From Caldilineaceae bacterium (GTDB lineage: Bacteria; Chloroflexota; Anaerolineae; Caldilineales; Caldilineaceae): a stretch of 6,475 nt of DNA. Made by a program: the position numbers and the translations under genes. The notes beneath the pieces were generated by a model, which worked only from the letters and a program-made list of their open reading frames with translations, had not been told where the DNA came from and made no database searches. Within the stretch, counting starts at the first letter, position 1; each line of letters opens with the position of its first letter. The stretch covers positions 1 through 6,475 of the forward strand of contig WGCB01000473.1 in the NCBI GenBank assembly GCA_015494005.1, in the 5' to 3' direction. Of this stretch, positions 1 to 6,036 are shown in pieces.

Positions 1-1003
1 CCTTCTCGCCCCGGGGCTGGAGCCGGAAGCCGAAGAGGCCGCTGTCACCCCGGCACTGGCTGCGGTGGAGATCGTGGCCGGGGAAGTCGGGCAGGCCCGG
101 GTGGAGCACCTCCCGCACCTCGGGCCGGGACTGGAGCCAGCGGGCGATCTGCAGGGCGGACTCCTCGTGCTTTTTCAGGCGGACAGGCAGGGTGCGCAGG
201 CCCCGCAGGCCCAGGTAGGCGTCGTCCGGGCTGAGGCTGGCGCCCATGAGCGGGGCGAAGTCCCGGATGGGGGCGATGGCCTCCTCCGTGCCGGCAACCA
301 GCCCCAGGAGCTGGTCCGAGTGGCCGGCGATGTACTTGGTGCCGGAGTGGAGGGAGACGTCGATGCCCAGCTCCAGGGGTTTCTGGTAGAGGGGGGTGGC
401 CCAGGTGTTGTCGATGACCGTCCAGATGCCCCGGGAGCGGGCCAGCTTGGCCACGGCCCGCAGATCCTGGATGTCGAAAGTGAGGCTGGCCGGGGACTCC
501 AGGTAGATGAGGCGGGTGTTCTCCTGCAGGTAGGGGCTCAGGTCCTGGGAGGCGGCCGCGGGGAAGTAGGTCACCTCCACGCCCAGCTTGCGCATGGTGG
601 TGGCCAGGAAGCGGCGCACCGGCCCGTAGACGGTCTCCACGCAGAGCATGTGGTCCCCGGCTTTGGTCAGGCCCAGGATGCTCATGGCGATGGCGCTCAT
701 GCCACTGGAGGAGGCCACGCAGTCCGCCGCGCCCTCCAGGAAGGCGACCTTCTGTTCCAGGAGGCGCACGGTGGGGTTGCTGCGCCGGTGGTAGACGTAG
801 GGTCGGGGCTGGCTGCCATCGATGGTGTTCTTCCAGGCCTGGTAATTGGGAAAGGCGAAGAGGCTGGCGTGGTAGACCGGTGGGTTCACCGCGCCGAATT
901 GTTTCTCTGGATCGTCGAAGCGATGTAGGATCTGGGTGCTCTCCGCGTAGCTGGGTTCGCCGTGGGCGTCGTCTTGGTACTCCATCTGGGTTCTCTCTGA
1001 CAT
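1..1003 (-). CDS. Cys/Met metabolism PLP-dependent enzyme, probable cystathionine beta-lyase (MetC-like), 3' end outside window
   Basis: This is a fold-type I PLP enzyme of the trans-sulfuration family, probably cytosolic. The likely reaction is cleavage of cystathionine to homocysteine, pyruvate and ammonia on the methionine route. The 334 visible residues contain YHRRSNPT (Y71, R73), which is the phosphate-contacting motif of the neighbouring subunit. They also contain SSSGMSAIAMS (98-108), the PLP-stacking tyrosine in ETVYGP (Y126), VIDNTWA (D198) and HSGTKY, where K223 is the Schiff-base lysine. The stretch YIAGHSDQLLG and the later DAYLGLRGLRTL and SSGLF-like segments resemble E. coli MetC, whereas YHRRSNPT is closer to cystathionine gamma-synthase/lyase. 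The exact reaction is therefore not certain. MetC is about 395 residues, so about 60 are missing beyond position 1. The ATG at 1003 is the first in frame after a stop near 1123-1125. A second in-frame ATG at 985 lies in a duplicated start region. The gene is divergent from the transporter at 1270. Family membership is secure; specificity is inferred. Confidence 0.9.
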   Translation of the reverse strand, partial: MSERTQMEYQDDAHGEPSYAESTQILHRFDDPEKQFGAVNPPVYHASLFAFPNYQAWKNTIDGSQPRPYVYHRRSNPTVRLLEQKVAFLEGAADCVASSSGMSAIAMSILGLTKAGDHMLCVETVYGPVRRFLATTMRKLGVEVTYFPAAASQDLSPYLQENTRLIYLESPASLTFDIQDLRAVAKLARSRGIWTVIDNTWATPLYQKPLELGIDVSLHSGTKYIAGHSDQLLGLVAGTEEAIAPIRDFAPLMGASLSPDDAYLGLRGLRTLPVRLKKHEESALQIARWLQSRPEVREVLHPGLPDFPGHDLHRSQCRGDSGLFGFRLQPRGEK

Positions 1004-1029
1004 TTGGGTCTCTCTGTTTCGTCTCTCTG
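983..1029 (-). repeat. Three imperfect tandem copies of a start-region repeat at the 5' end of the PLP-enzyme gene
   Basis: On the minus strand, CAGAGAGACCCAAATG (1016-1001) is followed by CAGAGAGAACCCAGATG (999-983). Each copy ends in an ATG. The two ATGs are 18 bases apart and in frame. A third, shorter copy, CAGAGAGACGAAA, lies at 1029-1017. The GAGAGA core is the only SD-like sequence ahead of either ATG, and it is weak. Seen directly in the sequence; slippage or unequal duplication is inferred as the origin. Confidence 0.75.
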
Positions 1030-1256
1030 TAAGTGGTTTGGTGGGATGGTTTGTGCCTGTCCATTCCTCTCTGGCCAGGCAGGAAAGGGACAGATTGCGG
1101 GGGGCGTGGGTACGATTTCCTAGTTATGGCTGCTCCATTTTGGACGACACTATAGACAGGCCGCTGTGAGGAAGATCCATAGCGTTTCCATCTGCCAAGC
1201 GGTGCTTGCGCACTTGTTTCTCGCCCACTGTCTCAAGCTCGTTACCCCTGAACTGG
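1004..1256. promoter_or_regulatory. Divergent intergenic region, promoters not resolved
   Basis: This stretch separates the divergent PLP-enzyme and transporter genes and should hold both promoters. I could not find a -35/-10 pair of good quality at 16-18 base spacing on either strand. The best AT-rich spot is ACTATAGA (1149-1156). It contains a CTATAG palindrome and could serve as a -10 box in either direction, but no TTGACA-like element lies at the right distance. No S-box or T-box leader was recognised, although sulfur amino acid genes often carry one. The short plus-strand reading frame starting at 1166 has no good ribosome site and runs into the transporter gene in another frame. Confidence 0.3.
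1054..1081. repeat. Imperfect inverted repeat upstream of the PLP-enzyme gene
   Basis: TGCCTG (1054-1059) is complementary to CAGGCA (1076-1081). After one mismatched base on each side, CCA (1061-1063) pairs with TGG (1072-1074), leaving an 8-base loop. It lies about 50 bases before the ATG on the minus strand, so it could be a hairpin in the leader RNA or a dyad operator for a regulator. Neither role can be decided from sequence alone, and such a repeat could also arise by chance. Confidence 0.4.
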
Positions 1257-1264
1257 AAAGGAGG
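1257..1264 (+). promoter_or_regulatory. Shine-Dalgarno site that sets a TTG start
   Basis: AAAGGAGG is a nearly perfect match to the anti-SD of 16S rRNA. It stands 5 bases before TTG at 1270-1272. No in-frame ATG occurs until codon 26, inside the first membrane helix, so this site is the main support for the TTG start. Confidence 0.85.
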
Positions 1265-1269
1265 ACATT

Positions 1270-2592
1270 TTGGAGCTTTCACCCGTCGCTGCCGGTGTTA
1301 TCGAGGTCGAACTGCCTCTCTGGCTGTCCGGCTTTTTCGTCACCATGCTGCTCTCCATTGCCGTTTTCCCCCTGGTGGCCGAACACTGGTGGGAGAGCAA
1401 CCGCAACAAGCTCATCGTGAGTCTGCTGTTGAGCGTGCCTGTCCTGGCCTATCTCCTCTCAGAGGGGGCCGTCCAGGAACTGCTCCACGCGGCTGAGGAA
1501 TACTTCGCCTTCATCGTGCTGCTGGGCTCCCTCTTCGTGGTTTCCGGCGGCATCCTGGTGGAGGGCGACATCAAGGCCACGCCCAAGATCAACACGGCCT
1601 TTCTGGCCCTGGGCACGGTGCTCGCCTCCATCATGGGGACCACAGGGGCCAGCATGTTGCTTATCCGTCCCCTGTTGCGGACCAACAGCGAGCGGCGGCA
1701 CACCATCCACACGCCCCTCTTCTTCATCTTCCTGGTCAGCAATGTGGGCGGGCTGCTCACGCCCTTGGGTGATCCGCCTCTCTTCCTGGGCTATCTACGG
1801 GGCGTGCCCTTCGAGTGGACTCTGGGCCTGTGGAAGGAGTGGTTCTTCGTCTCCGTGCTGCTGCTGGCCATCTACTACGTCCTGGACACTCGAGCCTACC
1901 GCAAGGAGAGCCCCATGGACCTGACCCTGGATCGGGCCCGGGTGGAGCCGCTGCGGGTGCGGGGGCTGCTGAACCTGGTCTGGCTGGCAGGGATCGTCCT
2001 GGCTGTGGCCTTCCTCAACGAGAAATACATCGGCGATCTCAGCCACTACTTCGTGCGGGAGTGGGTCATGCTGGCCATGGCCGGGCTTTCCTGGTTCCTC
2101 ACTCCCAAGATCCTGCGGGAGCGCCAGAACTTCACCTTCCATCCCATTCTGGAGGTGGCCGCTCTCTTCATCGGCATCTTTGCCACTATGACCCCCGCCC
2201 TCATGCTCCTGGAAAAGCACAGCGCAGAGCTGGGTCTGGTCCATCCTCTCCAGTTCTTCTGGGGAACGGGCCTCCTTTCCGGCTTCCTGGACAACGCCCC
2301 CACCTACCTGACGTTCTTCTCCGTGGCCCAGGGCTCCAGCCAAACGCTGCAGGCTATCCACGGCGGAACGGAAACGGTCTTGGGCATCCCTGGGATCATC
2401 CTGGCCGCGATCTCTCTGGGTGCGGTCTTCATGGGGGCCATGACCTACATCGGCAACGGCCCCAACTTCATGGTGAAGGCCATCGCCGAGGAGAGTGGGC
2501 TGCGGATGCCCAGCTTTGTCAGCTACATGCGCTGGTCTGTGATGGTCCTGGTGCCCATCTTCGTGCTCACCTCGGTGATCTTCCTGCTGTGA
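1270..2592 (+). CDS. Ion-transporter superfamily membrane protein, probable Na+/H+ antiporter (NhaD/CitMHS-like)
   Basis: This 440-residue polytopic inner-membrane protein has about 11-12 hydrophobic segments and no cleavable signal peptide evident. It shows the two-fold repeat expected of the ArsB/NhaD/citrate-permease superfamily. The first half has GSLFVVSGGILVEGD (86-100) and the re-entrant signature SNVGGLLTPLGDPP (157-170). The second half has LSGFLDNAPTY (336-346) and GAMTYIGNGPNF (389-400). Proteins of this type are usually annotated as sodium:proton antiporters or putative citrate transporters; I believe the relevant family is CitMHS_2, but could not search. The acidic and asparagine residues in these signatures (D168, D341, N342, N396) are the likely ion-binding positions. 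The substrate could instead be an organic or arsenite-type anion. The gene is a single-gene unit, divergent from the PLP-enzyme gene and followed by a strong terminator. It converges on the Mrp antiporter operon, which weakly favours a cation/proton role. Confidence 0.88.
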   Translation: MELSPVAAGVIEVELPLWLSGFFVTMLLSIAVFPLVAEHWWESNRNKLIVSLLLSVPVLAYLLSEGAVQELLHAAEEYFAFIVLLGSLFVVSGGILVEGDIKATPKINTAFLALGTVLASIMGTTGASMLLIRPLLRTNSERRHTIHTPLFFIFLVSNVGGLLTPLGDPPLFLGYLRGVPFEWTLGLWKEWFFVSVLLLAIYYVLDTRAYRKESPMDLTLDRARVEPLRVRGLLNLVWLAGIVLAVAFLNEKYIGDLSHYFVREWVMLAMAGLSWFLTPKILRERQNFTFHPILEVAALFIGIFATMTPALMLLEKHSAELGLVHPLQFFWGTGLLSGFLDNAPTYLTFFSVAQGSSQTLQAIHGGTETVLGIPGIILAAISLGAVFMGAMTYIGNGPNFMVKAIAEESGLRMPSFVSYMRWSVMVLVPIFVLTSVIFLL

Positions 2593-2610
2593 AGGATAGG
2601 CCGCCTCGCT

Positions 2611-2636
2611 TCAATGGCTCCCCTCAATGGCTCCCC
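2611..2636 (+). repeat. Perfect 13-base tandem duplication of the terminator 5' arm
   Basis: TCAATGGCTCCCC occurs twice back to back, at 2611-2623 and 2624-2636, without mismatch. The second copy contains the 5' arm of the terminator stem. The first copy can pair with the same 3' arm, so two mutually exclusive hairpins are possible. Confidence 0.9.
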
Positions 2637-2657
2637 AACGCGGGGAGCCATTTTTCT
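2626..2657 (+). terminator. Rho-independent terminator of the transporter gene
   Basis: AATGGCTCCCC (2626-2636) and GGGGAGCCATT (2642-2652) form a perfect 11-base-pair stem around the loop AACGC. They are followed by TTTCT, so the stem's last T bases run into a short T tract. It lies 34 bases after the stop codon at 2592. On the minus strand the hairpin can also form but is followed by GAGGGG rather than T residues, so it should stop the convergent Mrp transcript poorly unless another factor helps. Confidence 0.85.
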
Positions 2658-2691
2658 ATTGGGGGCAAGCCTCGGGGAGGGCGTTGGCAGG

Positions 2692-3042
2692 CTACTCCTG
2701 GTCCACGGCTTCGACCATCTCGTCGTGGCGGAGGTGAAGGCGCCGGCGAGAACGTCGGTGCCGGTAGGCGGCTCGGGCCATGCTGGTGGTGGCGATGGGG
2801 GATGTGACGAAGAAAAGAGCGATCAGGGCAATCATGCGCAGCAGCTGGCCTTCGTGGATGAAGAAGATCCCTGTGCTCAGCAGCAGCCCGCTGACGCCCA
2901 GAGTGGCCGCCTTGCCCGCCGCATGCATCCGGGTGTAGGCGTCCGGCAGGCGAAGCACGCCCACCGCGCTGATCAGCATGAAGATGGTCCCGATGGTGGC
3001 CACGATGAGGACCAGCGAGTGGCGTAAGGTTTCTCCGGTCAT
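2692..3042 (-). CDS. mrpG: Mrp-type Na+/H+ antiporter subunit G (MrpG/MnhG)
   Basis: This 116-residue small membrane subunit of the Mrp complex is usually about 110-125 residues in the family. Three hydrophobic segments are visible (about 8-30, 46-63 and 69-90). The signature GVLRLPDAYTRMHAAGKAATLGV is reflected in the core RLPDAYTRMHAAGK at 31-44. Its exact mechanical role is unclear; in studied systems it is needed for assembly and full activity. The C-terminus is unusually basic (YRHRRSRRRLHLRH, 93-106) and presumably cytoplasmic. The ATG at 3042 was chosen because AGGAGG (3053-3058) lies 10 bases upstream; the GTG two codons earlier is too close to it. It starts 5 bases after the mrpF stop and is the last gene of the operon. 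No good terminator follows it on this strand. Confidence 0.93.
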   Translation of the reverse strand: MTGETLRHSLVLIVATIGTIFMLISAVGVLRLPDAYTRMHAAGKAATLGVSGLLLSTGIFFIHEGQLLRMIALIALFFVTSPIATTSMARAAYRHRRSRRRLHLRHDEMVEAVDQE

Positions 3043-3047
3043 GGCCA

Positions 3048-3341
3048 CTATTCCTCCTCCGGGGAGCGTTCCAGGTAGCGGGCAAACATCACCGTGCCCA
3101 GGAAGCCCAGCACCGCGGTGACGATGGCTCCTTCCAGCAGGGTGAAAGTCTGGCTGAGGATGGAGAAGAGGGCGAAGATGCCTACAGTGTGGATGGCGAT
3201 GGTGTCGAAGGCCACGGTGCGGTTGGGCACGTCTGGCCCTCGGTAGAGCCGAATGAAGCAGATGACCAGGGAGATGCTCAGGACAGCGATGAGCAGGTGG
3301 ATCCACAGCGAGAAAAACTGTTCCAGAATGTCTTCGTTCAT
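3048..3341 (-). CDS. mrpF: Mrp-type Na+/H+ antiporter subunit F (MrpF/MnhF)
   Basis: This 97-residue subunit has three membrane helices (about 13-32, 46-65 and 68-88), as is usual for MrpF (about 85-100 residues). The loop RLYRGPDVPNRTVAFDTI (31-48) is the family signature, with G35-P36-D37, R41 and D46. It ends in a short acidic tail, SPEEE. The start at 3341 is preceded by GAGGAG (3348-3353) at 6 bases and lies 3 bases after the mrpE stop, so translation is likely coupled. It belongs to the membrane complex that exchanges Na+ for protons. Confidence 0.93.
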   Translation of the reverse strand: MNEDILEQFFSLWIHLLIAVLSISLVICFIRLYRGPDVPNRTVAFDTIAIHTVGIFALFSILSQTFTLLEGAIVTAVLGFLGTVMFARYLERSPEEE

Positions 3342-3344
3342 GCC

Positions 3345-3863
3345 TCACTCCTCTTCCTGGGCCTGGGTCGCGTTGCCTGCCCAGTCCGTGCCCCGGGTGA
3401 CAGCCAGGAGCCGCTGCTCGAACCGCTCCTTGATCTCCCGCCGGAACGCCTCCCGGTCCTTCACCTGCAGGGAGTGGACCAGGAGATGCTTCCGGCCCTG
3501 GCTGTCCTCCCGCAGATCCACGCTCAGTGTGCCCGGCGTCAAGGTGATGATGGAGGCCAGCAGGGTGATCTCCAGGTCCGTGGTGACGGTCAGCGGGATG
3601 GCCACGATGCCCGGATCCAGGGGCGGCCGGGGCTGGATGACGATCCAGGCCAGGCGCAGGTTGCTCTCCAGGATGGCCAGCAGCACGTAGACGGTGAAGG
3701 CCATGCCTCCCAGGACCCGCTTGCCGTACGCCGGCTCCACGATGGAGATGACCAGAAAACCCAGCACGAAGCCCGTGATCATGCTGCGGGCATCCATCCG
3801 GCCGTTCAGGGCGGGCCAGAGCAGGGACAGGAACATGTTCAGGACAACGTTGCGGTACATCAT
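3345..3863 (-). CDS. mrpE: Mrp-type Na+/H+ antiporter subunit E (MrpE/MnhE)
   Basis: This 172-residue subunit compares with about 155-170 in the family. N-terminal membrane helices (about 5-20, 28-46 and 51-77) are followed by a soluble domain carrying LASIITLTPGTLSVDL (102-117), which is diagnostic of MrpE. The helix IKERFEQRLLAVTR (144-157) follows. A tail of about 15 residues rich in Glu/Gln follows the family core. The start is ambiguous between TTG at 3866, ATG at 3863 and ATG at 3860. I chose 3863 because its A is the last base of the mrpD TGA stop, a classic TGATG overlap, and it lies 10 bases after AGGAGG (3874-3879). The TTG has tighter spacing (7 bases) and would add one residue. 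The protein is required for a stable Mrp complex in studied bacteria. Confidence 0.92.
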   Translation of the reverse strand: MMYRNVVLNMFLSLLWPALNGRMDARSMITGFVLGFLVISIVEPAYGKRVLGGMAFTVYVLLAILESNLRLAWIVIQPRPPLDPGIVAIPLTVTTDLEITLLASIITLTPGTLSVDLREDSQGRKHLLVHSLQVKDREAFRREIKERFEQRLLAVTRGTDWAGNATQAQEEE

Positions 3864-5452
3864 CAATCAAGGCCCTCCTGGGGGACGAGCGGCTCGCTCA
3901 CCTGGTCCATGCTCAGGGGATGGACGGCCTGAATGTAGCTCTCCCGGTCCAGGACCTGGGTGGCCGTGCGCAGGCTCAGCTGGAAGGCTGGTTCGCCGTA
4001 GAGACCGATGGCCAGGCTCAGGGCCAGGAGCAGCCCGATGGGCGCCAGGACCAGCCAGCGCTCCTGGGGGGCGGTCAGGAGCTTGCGGGGGATGCGTCGG
4101 GGCTGGCTGTAGGGCCCCCAGAAGCCTTCCTGCCAGATGCGCATGACGTTGATCAGGGTCAACACGCTGACCAGCACCGTCACCCCGGCGATGAGCCAGT
4201 GCCCACCGTCCAGCACACTTTGGAGCAGGCCCAGCTTGCTGATGAAGCCGCTGAACGGAGGGATCCCGGCCAGGGAGATGGCGGCCAGGAAGTAGAGCCC
4301 CGCCAGCAGAGGACGCCGGCTGGCCAGGCCGCCGATGCGGTCCAGGCGGCCGCTGCCCGAGTCCAGCTCCGCCGCGCCCCCGGCCATGAGCAGCGCCGTC
4401 TTCACGATCATGTGGTGCATCAGGTAGAGGATGGCCGCCCCCAGCCCGAAGCCCACCACCAGTCGATTCCCGCTGGTGGCCACCGCCAGCCCCATGAGCA
4501 TGAAGCCCACATGGTTCACAATGTGGAAGCTGAGGATGCGCCGGATGGTGGGCTGGGCCAGGGCGCCCAGAGCCCCCACCAGCATGCTGAGTCCGGCCAC
4601 AGCCAGCAGGAAGGGCTGCCAATCCTGGAGCAGGCCCGGGAAAAAGAGGGGGAAGGTGCGGAAAAGCGCATAGACGCCCACTTTGGTCAGGAGGCCGCCG
4701 AAGAGGGCGGTGACAGCGGGCGGCGGTGTGTGATAGCTGCTGGGCAGCCAGAAAAAGAGGGGGAAGAGGGCGGCCTTGCTGCCGAAAGCCACCAGCAGCA
4801 GGCCGGCCAGCAGGAGCTGCACCCCCTGGGGCGCGCTGTCCATGCGCTGGGCGATGTGGGCCATGTTCAGGGTGCCCAGGGTGCCGTAGGTGATGCCGGC
4901 CCCGGCCAGGAAGACGGTAGAGGCCAGCAGGTTCAACACCACGTAGCGGATGCCGCCGCTGGTCTGACGCAGGCGGCCGCCCAGGGTCAACAGCACGAAG
5001 CTGGCCATGAGCAGCACCTCGAAGAAGACGTACAGGTTGAAGAGATCCCCGGCCAAGAAGGCCCCGTTCACTCCCATGAGGAGCACCAGGAAAAGCGGAT
5101 AGAAGCCCATGCGTTCCCGGTGGTAGTCGATGGTGGCCATGGCGAAGGGCAGCACCGCCGCTGCCACCACCCCGGTCAGGGTGAGCATGAGCGCGCTCAG
5201 CGCGTCCGCGTAGACGGTGATGCCGAAAGGAGCCGGCCACTGGCCCATCTGCAGGACCAGCCGCTGCCCTGCCAGGGTCGTCTGGAGCAGGAACAGGGCC
5301 ACCCCCAGGTTGAGCAGCACGCTCAGGCTGGCCATGCCCCGCTGGAGCCCGATACGACGCCGCCCGCCCCAGCGAGCGATGACCAGGATCAGGCTGGCCG
5401 TCACCAGGGGCAGCAGGATGGGGACCGCCAGCAGGTTCGGGTCCGCGCTCAT
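3863..5452 (-). CDS. mrpD: Mrp-type Na+/H+ antiporter subunit D (MrpD/MnhD)
   Basis: This 529-residue subunit has about 14 transmembrane helices and belongs to the family of complex I antiporter-like subunits (NuoL/M/N). It is one of the two large channel-forming subunits. Visible key positions are E145 in GDLFNLYVFFEVLLMASF (by motif the counterpart of the essential MrpD helix-5 glutamate), K226 in FGSKAALFP, and H241 in SSYHTPPP. K257 in LLTKVGVYALF, H310 and H315 in LSFHIVNHVGFM, and K351 in HHMIVKTALLMAGG follow. Together they form the usual chain of charged residues within the membrane. The start at 5452 has AGGAGG (5459-5464) 6 bases upstream. It overlaps the mrpC stop in ATGA. Length and order of motifs look complete, with no frameshift. 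The C-terminal DRESYIQAV segment is common in MrpD. A 560-codon opposite-strand frame covers this gene but is a composition artefact. Confidence 0.96.
   Translation of the reverse strand: MSADPNLLAVPILLPLVTASLILVIARWGGRRRIGLQRGMASLSVLLNLGVALFLLQTTLAGQRLVLQMGQWPAPFGITVYADALSALMLTLTGVVAAAVLPFAMATIDYHRERMGFYPLFLVLLMGVNGAFLAGDLFNLYVFFEVLLMASFVLLTLGGRLRQTSGGIRYVVLNLLASTVFLAGAGITYGTLGTLNMAHIAQRMDSAPQGVQLLLAGLLLVAFGSKAALFPLFFWLPSSYHTPPPAVTALFGGLLTKVGVYALFRTFPLFFPGLLQDWQPFLLAVAGLSMLVGALGALAQPTIRRILSFHIVNHVGFMLMGLAVATSGNRLVVGFGLGAAILYLMHHMIVKTALLMAGGAAELDSGSGRLDRIGGLASRRPLLAGLYFLAAISLAGIPPFSGFISKLGLLQSVLDGGHWLIAGVTVLVSVLTLINVMRIWQEGFWGPYSQPRRIPRKLLTAPQERWLVLAPIGLLLALSLAIGLYGEPAFQLSLRTATQVLDRESYIQAVHPLSMDQVSEPLVPQEGLD
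3874..3879 (-). promoter_or_regulatory. Shine-Dalgarno site of mrpE, start ambiguous
   Basis: AGGAGG on the minus strand lies inside the last codons of mrpD. It is 7 bases before TTG (3866), 10 before ATG (3863) and 13 before ATG (3860). The spacing alone slightly favours the TTG; codon strength and the stop-start overlap favour the ATG at 3863. Confidence 0.6.
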
Positions 5453-6036
5453 GGCGTTCCTCCTGGGCCTGGCAGGGGCCCGCCTCGGTCGTCTTCCTCC
5501 TGCTCATCGAAGCGCCAGTTGTTCTGGATCAGGTACTCCATCACATCGATGTCGTCCACATCCTCTTCCAGCGCTTGGGCTAGAAGCCAGACCTGGTGCT
5601 GACGCTGGCGCATGGTCCGCTCGCCCTGGGGGTCCGCGGGGTGGTAGAAGGGGTCGATGTGGTGGAGGAGGGTGGCCATCTCCCCCTGCAGGACGTCGGT
5701 GCGGGTGAGCTCGTGGCGGCGGTGCACCAGGACGATGACGAACGCGGTGATGCCAAAGCTGATGACGATGGCCGTCAGGATCAGGGCCTGGGGCAGGGGA
5801 TCGGCCAGGTTCTCCGCCGCGGCCTGGGTCAGTCGCTTCACCTGCTCCCCGTGGCCGGACATGATGATGGGCGGGCTGCCCTTGGTCAGCCGCCCGGCGC
5901 CGAAGAGGAGCAGGTTCACCCCGTGGCTGAGCAGGCCCAGGCCCAGGAGCAGCTTGATCTGCCCCCGGCGCAGGATGAGGTAGGTGCCCGTGGCGAAGAG
6001 CATGCCCACAGTGATGGCCAGCGCCAGGATGATCAC
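5449..6036 (-). CDS. mrpC: Mrp-type Na+/H+ antiporter subunit C (MrpC/MnhC) with long acidic C-terminal extension
   Basis: This NuoK-like small subunit sits between the two large channel subunits. The core has three membrane helices: about 2-22, 27-49 with [10 protein letters not shown], and 81-106. It also has the family signature [17 protein letters not shown] (79-95). The loop before this signature is about ten residues longer than in Bacillus MrpC. The usual length is about 110-120 residues, but this protein has 195. After VHRRHEL (105-111) it continues for about 84 residues. That tail includes a His-rich stretch ([13 protein letters not shown]), a predicted helix, acidic runs EEDVDDID (157-164) and DEQEEDD (177-183), and a Gly/Pro-rich end. 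The reading frame stays open and the next gene follows with an ATGA overlap, so the tail is genuine coding sequence. The start is GTG at 6036, overlapping the mrpB TGA, with AAGGAG (6044-6049) 7 bases upstream. Confidence 0.94.
   Translation of the reverse strand: MIILALAITVGMLFATGTYLILRRGQIKLLLGLGLLSHGVNLLLFGAGRLTKGSPPIIMSGHGEQVKRLTQAAAENLADPLPQALILTAIVISFGITAFVIVLVHRRHELTRTDVLQGEMATLLHHIDPFYHPADPQGERTMRQRQHQVWLLAQALEEDVDDIDVMEYLIQNNWRFDEQEEDDRGGPLPGPGGTP

Noticed and set aside
65..928. A 287-codon plus-strand frame opposite the PLP enzyme
   Set aside because: It is the complement of a clear PLP-enzyme coding sequence, with shadow-like Gly/Gln/Val-rich composition and no SD.
45..1064. A 339-codon minus-strand frame overlapping the PLP-enzyme gene
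   Set aside because: It is an out-of-frame reading dominated by Arg, Pro and Gly. The true frame has all the family motifs and runs off the window.
1030..1100. SAM riboswitch or T-box upstream of the sulfur-metabolism gene
   Set aside because: None of the conserved core sequences of these leaders are present; only a short inverted repeat is visible.
1140..1156. TTGGAC followed by TATAGA as a plus-strand promoter
   Set aside because: The hexamers are only 5 bases apart, too close for a sigma-70-type promoter, and no better partner was found for either.
1166..1420. A small plus-strand frame in the divergent intergenic region
   Set aside because: No convincing SD, no recognisable protein, and two thirds of it overlaps or abuts the transporter gene in another frame.
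1815..2807. A 330-codon plus-strand frame overlapping the transporter and its terminator
   Set aside because: Its composition is Gly/Pro/His/Arg-rich, it crosses the terminator hairpin, and it is out of frame with the recognisable transporter.
3043..3870. Upstream extension of the mrpG frame through mrpF and mrpE to 3870
   Set aside because: The extension reads as low-complexity Gly/Pro/His/Arg and overlaps two recognisable genes. MrpG has a good SD and a family-like N-terminus at 3042.
3920..5602. A 560-codon open frame on the plus strand, opposite mrpD and the end of mrpC
   Set aside because: Its translation is rich in Gln, Gly, His, Ala and Glu with no membrane or domain pattern, typical of the antisense shadow of a high-GC gene. 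The opposite strand encodes unmistakable MrpC and MrpD.
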